DNA of 64,000 nt, taken from NCBI RefSeq assembly GCF_000002995.4, contig NW_025062478.1, positions 682,001 through 746,000 on the forward strand. The letters run 5' to 3'. Under the pieces are notes generated by a model. That model was not told the DNA's origin, did no database searches, and worked only from the letters and a program-made list of their open reading frames with translations. The number at the start of each line of letters is the position of its first letter. Within the stretch, counting starts at the first letter, position 1. Below, piece after piece: positions 14,501 through 27,097 of the stretch. The position numbers and the translations under genes were made by a program. This DNA comes from Brugia malayi (taxonomy: Eukaryota > Nematoda > Chromadorea > Rhabditida > Onchocercidae).

Positions 14501-15307
14501 ATCTTTTGGAATTTCACTCTTTAGTTTACATACAAATACATCGTTTAATTTGAAAAACGCTTTGAAAAATGAAATTAATCATTTTTTTTTTTTTTTTTTT
14601 TCATCCAATACAAATATAATAAGGCGCAAATTGCTAAAGTTATATGCAAACAAAAACAATTATATTCTCTTCTAAGACATATAAATGGTAAAATGGATAA
14701 AAGGAGAGAAAGTTATAAAGGAAAATTTTATTTTCTATTAATTGTTATTTGCAAAAAGAAAAAAAAAAAAAAAAAAAAAGGAAAAAGGAAAAAAGGGAAA
14801 AGAATAAAAAGGAGAAGAAATAAAAGCCAGCGATAACAATAGTTCCTGTTTTAAATGAATGAGTAGTTATAAAAGTATCTAAAATTAGATTCTAAAAGAA
14901 AAAAGACTCGAATAATAAGCAAATTTTTAGTTTTTTTATTTCAAAATAGGTTAGAAAATTTGTTTGTTATAAGATAGATTAATTAACTAACTAATTAGTT
15001 GCCCAAGAAAGTTTATAATTGTCGATTAAATTTATTGATATGATTTATGTGATAAAGTTTATAATAATTAAATTGAATTTATAATAGCATTTTGTCGAAC
15101 AAACTAAAAGTAATGTCGTAAAGGGATAGGATATAGTAAGACTAGGATTAGGATAAGTTAATATACTTGCTAAACTTAATTATATAATTTATGAAATAGG
15201 TTCTGGTCGAGAATTTTTGTTTTATCTGAAATCAAAATTTAATCAAAAAATTAGACAAACAATTTTTTTTTTAATCATCATATTGTATTAATAATTGTAT
15301 CACTGTC

Positions 15308-15359
<52 letters not shown>

Positions 15360-17462
15360 GTCACCAGTATTATCATAATTAATTGTATTAAACTTAATCG
15401 TAACAATAATTATAATGATTAATTTTCAGTGCTTCAAAAAAGCCAGACATATTTTACTGATAAGCTAACATAAATAAAGCAAACAACTGTCACACTACGA
15501 ATGGTAATTCAATCTGTCTTAACTGATTAATTGATTAATTAACTGAAAATTAAATGTGATGTCGTCCACATTTTGCAACCACGGTAAAGAAAGTTTGTGA
15601 CACTGATAACTTTATGATAATACTGATAATGTTAACTTTTATCATGATATTACTATACAAATATAATTAATAGTATTTATATTATTATTGAAAATTCCAA
15701 TTTGTCAATTAGCTATTATTACTAATAAATGAGCATACAATTATAACTTATGTACTGTATGTATAACTTCGTATTTTTCTTTCTTTTTTTTTAATAACTA
15801 ACCAAACTCTTTTCAAGATCTTCGGAAACTGGTCTTCGTCCACCGCCATCTAATCGTGATCTTTCTGGTGTAGTTTCAAACATTGACCTATTAAAATAAA
15901 CTTATTTTTCAAATAAAAAAATTTTTTTGCTCAATTTTTCAAATATAAAACCTTCAAAATTATCAGCTAAGGCAAAAAAAAAAGAGGAAAATTTAATAAT
16001 ACCTAAGCCTTTGCTCATTCTTCCTCCATTCACGTATTGAACTTTCTGCAACATTAAATTCTCGTCCGGCTGCTCGATTTCCAATTATCTGCAAAATAAT
16101 AATCATTCCATAAATTCAAGCATAAATGTAAATTATACTATTAAAAGTTAAGCGGATGAATCATCTGCAAGATTAATCCCAAACATTTTAATAAGTTTTA
16201 GGTTAATTACGATGAAACCTTTGACAAAAACGAGAAAAAAAAAACAAGAAAAATTCGTTATAATATTTTAAATGAATAAAATATTTTAAAAAACTATTTT
16301 GTAGGATAAAAATTTTTCAATTAAACTTATTTTCTTTTTTTTTTTTTATGATTGCCATTTTTAACCAAATTATTACTATTACTATTACTGTTATTATTGT
16401 TGTTAACTATTTCTCCTTCATTTAATTGTTAAATTATTAAGATTTCCTTCCTTAAAAAAAAAAGATATAAAGGAATGGAAAAAATAGAAGAAAAAAAAAA
16501 AAAATGATAAAAATGGATGACTTTAGCATAATCGATAATGTCAAGTTTCTCTTCCAAAACATATTGCTTCAATTTTCGACCTTTTTGCGCTATCATTGAT
16601 TCTGTACCACATTTATTACCATCATTTCCAATTATCATATCACTATTGCTGTTTCGACCACTTTTCATTGATGTAGGCTAAATTTGTTAAAGAAGTTTTT
16701 TTCTTTTTCAAAATTATTTTTATTATTAAATTTTCTTTCTTATTTGACAATAACTAGTATAGAAAATAATTAACAAAATAATTGCTATAAATATATTTGC
16801 ACACTTACTTATTAATTATAATTTATGTGATAGTTTCGTAAAGTATGAAATAAACTTGTAACAAAATCATTGTTAACTATCAATGTCACTAATTATTAAT
16901 ATCAATTAATTATAATAACATTATGCTGAAAATGCATCCTTATTACACTACATATAAGTGGATCATGTTTGGATTGAAATTTCTAAAAATAGCATAATAG
17001 TAGTTCTAATCTCATTGCTTGCAAATAAAATAAAATTATAAAAATTATAGTTACAAATACCTTATAAAACTCACAATTATCATTCTTATGAATATTTATG
17101 GAATCCAAATATTTTATTACATATATGAGAAATTGATATATTACAAAAAGATTTACCTAATTTAGCTCCTTTTTATAATTTCTTTCAGATTTAAGTTTAT
17201 TTAAACTTTAATTTAATCCAATGAATAATTATTAAATTCTAGCACATGAATTATGAACATAATAAAGTTTGCAGTTTGTTTTCATTCATATATTTAAAAA
17301 TTTCAATTTTCCAAAAATAAAACTTTTTCGTTGTTTTTCTGCTTTTTTTTTTGTTCTATTTTTTTCTTCATTGATATTTCGATATTTTCATCTTTACTAA
17401 CTTACTTTTCTCTTTCTTGATGTTGTTGCATCCAAATTCCCAGTTGCAATATCGTCAACCAT
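11224..17462 (-). CDS. BrkDBD + CENP-B HTH DNA-binding protein
   Basis: Minus-strand gene, six exons: 17462-17406, 16677-16522, 16088-16003, 15887-15803, 12848-12711, 11793-11224; 363 residues, phases agree throughout. Residues about 52-99 form a Brinker/pogo-like helix-turn-helix (KLDIIDYAK, then GNRAAGREFNV and IREWRKNE). Residues about 117-190 form a CENP-B/Tc5-type HTH (DLEKSLLHYV, KEKANALW, FTANMGWVARFVRRNNI). Exon 1 ends in RKRK, and TKKRRK lies near residue 310; both are likely nuclear localisation signals. The tail is Thr/Ser/Asn-rich with Thr runs near 269-278 and 345-351 and has no DDE catalytic domain. By family knowledge such proteins are domesticated transposase DNA-binding modules acting in the nucleus; target and role are unknown. 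The donor after exon 2 (AAA/GTCATC) is weak, and the 2954-nt intron 15802-12849 is long. The start is the first in-frame ATG after short upstream ORFs. Confidence 0.85.
13820..13985. other. GC-richer island inside a 3-kb intron
   Basis: About 165 bp of clearly higher complexity and GC than its surroundings, inside intron 15802-12849. It is open on both strands (minus strand about 60 codons, plus strand about 41 codons from the ATG at 13837). It cannot be a coding exon of the host gene, because joining the flanking exons directly is in phase and completes the CENP-B HTH. It may be a gene or transposon fragment, a non-coding RNA or an intronic regulatory element. I do not recognise it. Confidence 0.4.
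15308..15359. repeat. (TTA)n microsatellite
   Basis: About 50 bp of uninterrupted TTA repeats in the second spacer of the long intron of the BrkDBD/CENP-B gene. Confidence 0.9.
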
Positions 17463-17513
17463 ATCACATACCGATTAGATCATACATACACTGATATTTA
17501 TCACGATGTATTA

Positions 17514-17655
17514 TGTTGTTGCTGTTGTTGTTGTTGTTGTTTGTTATTGTTGTTGCTATTGTTGCTGTTGTTGTTGTTGTTATTGCTTCTGTTTTGTTGT
17601 TGTTGTTGTTGGTGTCTTGTTGTTGTTACTGTTGTTGCTGTCGCTGCTAACCTTC
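17514..17655. repeat. (TTG/CTG)n tract at the 5' end of the BrkDBD gene
   Basis: Imperfect TTG/CTG triplets, CAA/CAG on the coding strand of the neighbouring gene, start about 50 bp upstream of its ATG. If transcribed they form a CAA/CAG-rich 5' UTR. In-frame stops between the tract and the ATG argue against a poly-Gln N-terminus. Confidence 0.8.
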
Positions 17656-18149
17656 CTTAGCAAACAACAAAATGATTAAACAACAATAACAGTAATAATT
17701 AATAATAATAATGATATTAATAACAAAAATAATAACCAATAATAATAACTGATAATAATAATATTTTGCGTCAACATTTAAACGAATAGATAATATTTGC
17801 ATCAGATTAAAATAAAACTTGTTTCTAGCTTTTTCTTGTCGCAGAATTCATATAGAAAAATTTTTCTGTTCCATTGATTTCATTTAATAAATACTAATTA
17901 ATAAAGTAAAAGAAAGATATTCAGAAAAAATAAATAAATGAAAAAAATTAATTAGTTAATAAATAGTATGTATTATTGTTCTTATTATCAATTATTATTA
18001 TTTATCATTATTATCCGACTAAAATGTAAATAAATATTATCAAAATAATTCACTCGTTTTAATAAATTTTTATCTAATTTATTTTTTCCACCTTTTTCAC
18101 TTCCTTTCATCCATTCAGTATCTCCATTTCTTCATTTACATTTTTTCCT

Positions 18150-18183
<34 letters not shown>

Positions 18184-18819
18184 CTTCATTATTAATGAAT
18201 CATTGATAACTTATAATTCATTTTTTTTTTTCGGATATAATAAAACCGATTAATTGTTATATTCCATAAACACATATATATAGCATATAGATATACATAT
18301 ATATACGCTTATCTTTACGAGAATTTTTGTTATCCAAATTGAAACAAAAAATAAAATAACAATATTTACTGTCACAAACTGATAATATTGATAACAATGA
18401 TAAGTAGTAGTAATAGTAATACATTAACAAATCGCTGATAACATATAATTAATTTCTTTTCAAATATAATAAATCGATTAATTGCTATAATTTCATAAAT
18501 GAAAAAAAAAAAAAAAAAAAAAAAACATATATAGCATAAAGATATACATATATATGCTTACCTTTACGAGAATTTTTGTTATCCAAATGAGACAAATAGT
18601 AAGAATAATTGAACTGTCGCACTGATAATATTGATAAGTGGTAGTAGTAGTGATAGTGATAATAGTAGTTATGATAAGTGATAGCTGGAGTACTTAGATC
18701 AGTTGGATAGGGTATAGTTTAGCAAAAGGGAAAGCTTTTTGATGATAGGCTATTGCTCCAGCTGCTACCACGCACTGCTTGCTGTTAGCAATGGTCCTGG
18801 ATGACGGTGATAGTGGCTG

Positions 18820-19310
18820 ATGGTAATGGCAGTAGTGCTGCTGCTACTACTACTGCTACTGCTACTGCTACTGCTACTGCTGATGCTACTGCTACTGCTG
18901 GTGCTAATGCTGCTACAATGATTTTCTATTGCTAATTGATAGCAATGATAATAATAATAGTAGTGATAATAATAATAGTGATAATGAGAATGATAACGAT
19001 GATAATGATAGCAATGATGATGGTAAAAGTGAAGAAAAAGTAAGCAATAATGAATGGAATGAAATAACGCGCGGCTTATTTGAAAACGGCCGCGCAATCA
19101 AATGCTATTTTGCTAGTTAGTGCCTATTTATTGATGATGTTTACGATGATAATAATGATGATGATGATGGTGATGATGATGATGGTGATGATCAGTGGTG
19201 ATATTTGCCATCATTGCTTCACATACACGCATTCATTTTCGAAAAGCGCAGCCCGACACCATCACTAGTCTCGAGATCAATCATCATCATCATCATCATC
19301 ATCGGACTCT
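18820..19310. repeat. CTG/CTA, GATAAT and ATG microsatellite cluster
   Basis: Successive simple tracts: CTG/CTA triplets at about 18837-18910, GATAAT-type repeats at 18945-19020, GATGATG repeats at 19150-19195 and a TCATCA run at 19280-19305. A short, more complex, GC-richer segment separates them at 19060-19120. Confidence 0.85.
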
Positions 19311-19609
19311 TTCCACAGCATCAAGACTTTGCTTGCTTTCATACATACATAGAATAGAGATAGATGGACACATACATATAACTCTCTTCTTGTCTTTCAA
19401 AGAGGAAAATTTCAGGATTATATATGTATAAACTCTTCTTTCTATCTTTCTCTTCCTACCTCTCTCTCTCTCTCTCCCTCTCTTTGTCTTTTATAAAGAG
19501 AAAATTTCTGGATGGTATGTGAAAAAGAAAAGAGTGGAAAATGGATTTTCGATTGTACCATTAAGCAGAATGTTAGTTGAGAATGGTATGCATGTATCAT
19601 ATTTATACA

Positions 19610-20014
19610 CATATGTGTGTATGTGTGTGCATGTGTGTGTGTGTGTGTGTGTATGTTTGTGTGCGTGCGCGTGCGTGTATGTTTACTTTTGCAATTGCGC
19701 AATTTTTATACATGATAACTAACAATATAAATGTGATGGACGTATATGAGTATATGCTTATCTGTTGTATGTGTATTATGTAACTAAAAACTGTACAAAT
19801 CTTTTTACTATTCTCAAAATGTTTTGCACATCGATACAGACATACACGCCACATACACGTATACGTATACACAAGCATACAAAATTACACGTTTCTTTAA
19901 TTAATTCATGTATACAATTACTATACAATCTTATGGGGTTATGATACAATCAAATGATTATCAATCTCGATTACTAATCAAATACTACGTTTGTATTTGT
20001 ATGTCATGTATGTA

Positions 20015-20045
<31 letters not shown>

Positions 20046-20046
20046 A
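19610..20046. repeat. Two (GT)n microsatellites
   Basis: Imperfect GT dinucleotide tracts at about 19610-19682 and 20018-20046. Cys/Val or His/Thr ORFs across them are repeat artefacts. Confidence 0.9.
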
Positions 20047-20758
20047 TTACAGGTGATAATAATACCAGGTATGATGAGGATGTTTGACAAACCTTTCTTC
20101 CTCGAAGCATACTTTAATAATGCAGTGGCAATGTGTTTCGTTATTTTTGTAAGGTCAAGGTTAAAGGTTAAAGTTAATACATTGAATGGTAATTACTTTT
20201 GCTAATAATAAGTTGCATAGCATTTATCAGCCATATTGCTTACACTTTAACTCGTCTTCTATCACACTTAATACTTGTAATTCCTTATATTTTTATGTCA
20301 TGTAATAACAATTATTATTATTATGTAATCAGTAATAATAACAATAATAGTAATAATAATGATAATAATAATATAACAAAAATAATGATATAATATAATA
20401 ACAATAATAATAATAACGATAATGATAATAGTAACAATAATAATAATAATTTGTATATTAAAAATTTCTCCACATTGCGTATTCAGTAGATGTGAATGTT
20501 TTTCCGTTTCTTTCTATTTCAAGTATGCAATGAAACGGTAAACAGAGACACGTGGCTGAACGTATGAATGATACGTGGCTGAACGTTTGAATGATACGTA
20601 ATCGAATGTTGAAATGCGTTTCGGTAATTTGTGATGGAACGTTAATGGAAATTGCAATATTCTCACAATTGATATATTACGTTTCAACATTTATATTGGC
20701 ATTAATAGCATAGATCGTTGCGTTGACGTCAAATTTATATAAGTATACCCAAATAATA

Positions 20759-21171
20759 GTACTTAAATAATCGATACTTCCCGAATGATACTTAAATGAT
20801 CGATACTTCTCGAATGGTACTTAAATGATCGATACTTCTCGAATGGTACTTAAATGATCGATACTTCTCGAATGGTACTTAAATGATCGATACTTCTCGA
20901 ATGGTACTTAAATGATCGATACTTCTCGAATGGTACTTAAATGATCGATACTTCTCGAATGGTACTTAAATGATCGATACTTCTCGAATGATACTTAAAT
21001 GATCGATACTTCTCGAATGGTACTTAAATGATCGATACTTCTCGAATGGTACTTAAATGATCGATACTTCTCGAATGGTACTTAAATGATCGATACTTCT
21101 CGAATGGTACTTAAATGATCGATACTTCTCGAATGGTACTTAAATGATCGATACTTCTCGAATGGTACTTA
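20759..21171. repeat. 29-bp minisatellite, about 14 copies
   Basis: A 29-bp unit made of AATGATCGATACTTCTCG followed by AATGGTACTTA is repeated about 14 times. Inner copies are identical or differ at one base (AATGATACTTA in one inner copy); the first copy is more diverged (CTTCCCG, AATAATCG). Each unit carries the palindrome ATCGAT. The near-perfect identity points to recent amplification or homogenisation. Copies abut without spacers, so this is not a CRISPR array. Confidence 0.95.
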
Positions 21172-22364
21172 TTAATTGATCAATACTTGCAGAAGAACAT
21201 TTACGTAATCAAACGTCAAATACCGTGCATCTTACATTTTATTCAATCTGTCGCATACTATTTTAGAACAATTATCTAATCATAAATCATTCCTGCATCT
21301 TATAGAAGAATTGAATAAAGAAACTATCCAGGATAAAATATTCAAGCTGAATTTTATGTTTACGTTGACTTAAAATTAGCCGTTAGATTTTTTTTTTTTT
21401 TCTAAAAGAATTTTTTCCTTATCATTATGCAAATTTGACTTACGTTTAAAAAATTCACGTAAACAAGGAATAATAAATCAATGTATAAAATACTGAAATA
21501 AGCATTTTTGAATTTTTCTTTTTTAAATTGATATAACTTTTTCTTGGTGAAAGATAGCGAATGCTGTTGGTATAAACAAGAAAAAAAAAAAAAAAACAGA
21601 AAAGTAATTTATTGACAGAATAGTAACGATATAAATACTAATGAATCAAATTTAATTAATTAGTTAATTAATTACAAATGGAAATGACAGAGTTCGAATA
21701 TTTTGTTAGTTTTATAAAAGTTTGTAATTATAGTTATAAGAATACGTGAAATGATCATTACCAAAAAGAAGAAAAAAAAAATTCAAACGAAATGATTTCA
21801 AAATTTTCAGAAATTTCAAAATTAAATAAAATCGTAAATAAATAAAAGAAATGCATGTATTAGAAATGTTCTCGAGAGTATGCAAAATTTATTTTTAAAA
21901 CATCAAAAATATTTATAAATCTAATTTTTGTATATAAATAGAGAATAATGAATAAAAAAAAAAGAAAATGTTTAGTACAACGAAAATAAATATAATGTTT
22001 TACAAAATTAATGTTCATAAAAAAAGTTTTATGTTGAATTTCCAAGAGAAGTTTAAATTGTTGGAAGATTTTGTAAAATGGAAAAGTAAGAAATGGAGGT
22101 AAAAGTTTCACTTTTTCAAAATTGTTGAGGTTTTTCTCTTTTTTTTTTTTAAAAAAAGAAGGGAAAAATTTCAATTTTGGAGTATTTCTAAGGAATATTT
22201 TTTAATGCAAATAACATAACAGTGTGGTTTTTTTTCCTTTTTTTCCTTTTTTTCCTTTTTTTTTTTTTTTGTTTTTTTAAAAAGAGAGAAAAAATGGAAA
22301 TGAAAGCTGAAATGGAATGAATGTATATAAATGGATTTGGACTTCTTCTTTGAAATCTTTTTTG

Positions 22365-24085
22365 TTAATTATTGGATGCGCCACGTGGATTTACAGCTGA
22401 TGCGCCACCTGGAATAAGAAGTAAAAAAGCAAAAAATAGAAAAAAAAAAGGATTGTTACAGAAATAAGTAAATGCTATGATACTATATTTTCTAATTTAA
22501 AATACAATATACGATGAAATAATTCTAATATTTTAATACAATTCCAATTTGTAATCTTTTTTTTTTCTATTCTCTAATTTAATGATATTAAGTAATTATA
22601 GGTATAATGCATACCTGTTTCCATTGGGTTCGTTTGTTCGGTTGCCGAATTTGGCTAAAAATTTAAAATTTAAAAATGAAGAAAATTTTGAAATATTCAA
22701 TAATATGTGTAAAAAAAAAAAAAAAAAAAATCATTATTTCGTTGTTATTTTAATAAATCTAAAAATTTGAAATGTAATTGTTAAAAACTAGAAAAAAAAA
22801 AAAACAAAACCATTAATAACATTTAATTGTAATCGAAATTAATTGTATTGCAATTTGCTAATAATTGCAATAAAAAATTTGGTTCAAATAACATATTATT
22901 AAGAAACTAGAAAAAGGTGAAACAAGAAAAATGATTTATTCTGCGTTTTCCGTAATAATTTTTTTACATATTGCAACTTACAAATGCTTTTAAATTAATA
23001 AACGATAATGAAATTGTGAAATTATTTATTCGAGAACTCTTCAAAGTTAAGTAACAAATGTAATACTATAAATCTGTTACTTCGAATTAATATGATGTAT
23101 ATTAAAATCAGTAGCTTTTTTTTTTTTTTAGAAAGGATAAAATTTATATTAATTCCATGCAAAATTTTAAGAGAAATTTTAAGAAACAAAAATATTTATG
23201 AAAAGAGGAAAATTTATTGAATTGGAGAAAATAAGTAGTAGTAATAATAATAATAACAATTTTAATTAATTGGATATTAAAAAATTAAAATTTTAACTAA
23301 ATCGAAAAAAAAAAAGAAAACAATGAATGAGACAAACATTGGTTGCAGCTGTTTGAAGACCAGAATTTGGAATAATTTTGCCAATTGCAACATTCGCATA
23401 TTCTTTTGTTGTTTCCGCTAAAAAAGAATTAAATTTTTTCTTTGGAAAAGCAAAAAAAAATTTGCTACCATATTGAAAATTGATATTTTTCAATATAATT
23501 ATCAAATATTTTGATTAGATTTTTCAACTTTTCTTTTTTTTTTTTCAATTTTGAGAAGAAAAAAATTTGCAAGTATTTTTGCTGAAAAATGAAAAATAGT
23601 TCCCTTTTCTTTCATTTTTTTTTTTTTTTTTTGTTGCAGTACGATGATGATAATAAGTATGTTAAAAGAAAATAAAAACTTTGAAAAAAAATCTAAAAAA
23701 AAAAAATATTTCAAAAATTTTAAGTAGTACAAAAAAATGTCACTGTGTGTTATATATTGCTAATATAATAAGCTAAGAAATTACTAAGAAAAATTGTCAT
23801 TATTGTATGCTTCTTCTCAGATTTTAAACAAACCAAAATTATGATACAAAGTAGTAACTTGTTAAGGCTGTATAATGGATAATAATTATTAGTGTTTTAT
23901 ATAAGTAGCAAATGATTCAAAAAGAGTTAAAATGAAAAAATTCTAATTTAACATACGATAGAAGCAATTTTATTTGATGAGCAATTTTAGTTTTCACATT
24001 AATTTTCATACATTTCTGCTATTTAATTTAAAATTATAAGATAAACTACAGACAACATTTAAACTGCTTATTTGCAACATTCCTT

Positions 24086-24136
<51 letters not shown>

Positions 24137-27097
24137 CACAATAATCTTGATATCATCTATACAATGTCTAATTACTGTAAGCTACAGTATGCTACAGTAA
24201 TCAGCGTAAAAAAGGTTTAGCCATTATATTTGATGCTAAAACAAATGATCATAAAGCTGAACATGTTTCAGTCATGATTTATTTTTAATTAACACTTCAA
24301 TTTGATAAATACCATTGTATTTAATAATAATAACAGATTTATATAAGTCATCTTGTCAAACAAGAAAAAGAAAAGTACTAACCAGCTGTTTGAACAACTT
24401 CTTTCGTTTTATTGAATAAGGATTCAAGAGCATTCTTCTGTAAATTAAATTAAGCTATAAAAGTTTATTAGAAATAATTAGGACTAAATTGAGGTGAAAA
24501 AAAAAAAAAAAAGTTGGCTAAAAGAATTTTAAGATGAATGGAATAATTTATAATAAATTAGGGTCATTCACTATTAGCAACTTTAAATTTGCATAATTTC
24601 AACTTAGCAGAATAACTTTTCGTATTCATTTCATTTTTCTTGTTTCTAAATCCTTGTAATCAGTTAATATTATTCGATTAGTAAAAGAAAATATTGGAAT
24701 GCGAGGAAAAGCATAAATGAATACTAAAAAAATGGATGTTGTGATTAACAATTTGAAAAGAAAACTGAATGATTTACTTGAAAAAAAATTTTCTGGAAAA
24801 AAAAGGAATAATTTAAAATGTTTTGAATAATTGAAAGAAATATTACAAAAGAAGGAAAAAGTCAGAAAAAAAGAACTGTTATGCATTTTAAAAATATAAA
24901 TTAGAAGAATAAGCTAAAATTTCTGAACAAAGAAAATATTATTATTTAAAATTATCATTTAAAAATGAGAAATTATTATTTAAAAATGAAATGAGAGAGA
25001 ATCTTTTCAGAGACAAATTGAGGCAAATAGAATTACCTACTTGTTGATAATCGAATTTATTATATTCCCTTCTTTATCAATTTATGCCTCAAATATTTGT
25101 TTTGTCTAAATAAACTTTTTCAAATTTCAATATAAAGAATAAACATAAAAAGTTTCTAATATATTTTTAGGAAAATGCAAAAATTTATTTCTAAATCATC
25201 TACTAATAATTCATTAATATCGATATTACAATTTTAATTTAATTATGAAAAATATTTCATTTAAAATTTTACTAAATGACGGGCTATGTTTTGAAAGCAA
25301 AAAGCTTTCGCAATTTATCAATATCTTCTTCACTTCACTTTTTTTTTTTTTTAATTTTTTGCCTTCGATAATTAAACTTTAAAAACTTCAACCTACAAAG
25401 TTTTCGGGAAAAAAAAATCAGCTTTCTCTTCTTCTCATCTTTTATCTTTTCTCCTCTAAACATTAATGAAAAAAATTGAAAAAAAAATAATAATAATAAA
25501 AAAAATAAATAAAATAACGGGTAAAATTATTAGCTGTGATAATGAGCTTTTATCTTTTTTAAGGTATAAGTTTACATTTATTCGCTTATTATTAATTTAA
25601 TTGAATCAAAAAAAGCTGTAATTGATTTTAAATATTTATGTCTTGCAGTGATAAGACATAAATATTTATGCTACTTATGTTAATGACAAGAAAACTAAAA
25701 GTAAAGGAAAATAGGAACTGAAATAAATAACTATGTTCAAAATTATTCCATAAACATTTAATGAATGGATAATAACACATAATCGTAAATTTATTTATTG
25801 GAAAAATTAGAAATATAAAGTGTCAATAAATGCATTGTAAATTTTAATTTAAACAAATTATTTGCATTTAAACTTCATACATTGTTAATCACCTTTTTTT
25901 CTGGCTTTTTTTATATGAATAAAATGAATCCGAAAACCAAATTATGATTAATTGCCTCTATGTGGGCAAAATGAAGAATTGAAATGAGAAATTTAACTTT
26001 GTTGGATATTTATATTAGCTTAATATTTTTGGGAAAGAAATTAATAATTGTAAGAAGACGAAAGTAATTAGAAATATTTGAAAATAAGTATGGAAAAGAT
26101 TGATAGATATAATCCTCTTCTTAAAAGTATGAGCAAACAAAATGAATAGAAGTAATGGAATATATCATCACTGAAAGGATTTAATAAATTATTAAGTGAC
26201 GTATTAAAATATATGAATATCAGAAGTTGAAATTTTTAAGATTACGTTGAAAATTTTTAAGAAACAGAAGTTGAAAATTTTTAAGAAACAAAAATGAACT
26301 AAATTTTTCTCTCCTCCGTGTAAAATGATTTAAAAACAAGGTAAACAGGAATTAAGTAAGTAAATAAGTATCAAATAAATGTGAAAGAATGTTCATGCAT
26401 TGTGCTTCGTTCATACTGTATCGGATTACTGTATTTAAGAATTATCGATTTGAAAAAGTTTTGTTGAAGTCTCAAGAACTATGAAATATCAATAATGTCT
26501 TTTCAAATTTGCATGAAAATTATAAAATAAGAATTACTGTATTCGCTTTGTACCACTTCATTATCACTGATTGAAACGGTAAGAAACTAGTTACAGTATC
26601 CCCTCACTATGAAAGTACAGTATACTTGAAATAATTATTTCATCATTTGCGTGTAAGATAAATAAATCTGAGATAATTGTGGTTCACGTACGTGTTATAT
26701 GTCAAACTGAATGATTTTGATGATGAGAAATATACATTGAATTCATCACATTATGAAAGATTAGAGAAAACAAACAAAGATTCCTTATTCAATAAGTTGA
26801 ATTTAATCAAAAATAAAAAAAATAAAAAAATAAAAATAGATAGAAATAATGGAAAATAAAAAAAGAATGAATGATTTTATTGTCATTTATCAAAAATTTT
26901 TCATTCTTCATCAATTCTGATATTTCATTTCTGATCATTCATTATAATTATCAAATCAATGAATAAAATATTTCCAATAAAATTAATAAATAGGCAAATA
27001 TTTTTCATATTATATTAAAATTTAATAATATTACATAAAATATTTGATAAATAAAAAAAAAAAAAAGACATACCGCAGCATCACCAGTACCAGCCAT
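22365..27097 (-). CDS. 80-residue protein with KTKE 11-mer repeats
   Basis: Minus-strand gene, five exons: 27097-27074, 24437-24383, 23417-23338, 22654-22615, 22408-22365; phase is kept at all junctions and acceptors are TTACAG, TTTTAG, TTTTAG and TTCCAG. The product has 80 residues, no signal peptide and no membrane segment. Residues 1-16 are MAGTGDAA-KNALESLF. Residues 18-39 hold two adjacent 11-residue units, KTKEVVQTAAE and TTKEYANVAIG. The second half is Asn/Pro/Gly/Ser-rich, ends in NPRGASNN and is probably disordered. The 11-residue KTKE spacing is that of synuclein and LEA-type amphipathic helices that bind membranes or protect proteins; whether this is homology or convergence is unknown. 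I do not recognise a named family. Exon sizes of 24-80 nt explain why no long ORF marks this gene. Confidence 0.75.

Larger units (their letters stand above)
17663..22364. other. Microsatellite-rich intergenic spacer
   Basis: Lies upstream of the BrkDBD gene and downstream of the 11-mer-repeat gene, both on the minus strand. It contains AAT, CTG/CTA, ATG, CT and GT microsatellites, a 29-bp minisatellite (20759-21171), a short ACGTGGCTGAACG direct repeat near 20550 and one exon-like stretch at 20053-20150. No gene could be supported. ORFs across the microsatellites encode only simple repeats. Confidence 0.6.

Noticed and set aside
20759..21171. CRISPR array
   Set aside because: Units abut with no unique spacers and the DNA is eukaryotic; it is a minisatellite. 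The same holds for 62178-62493.
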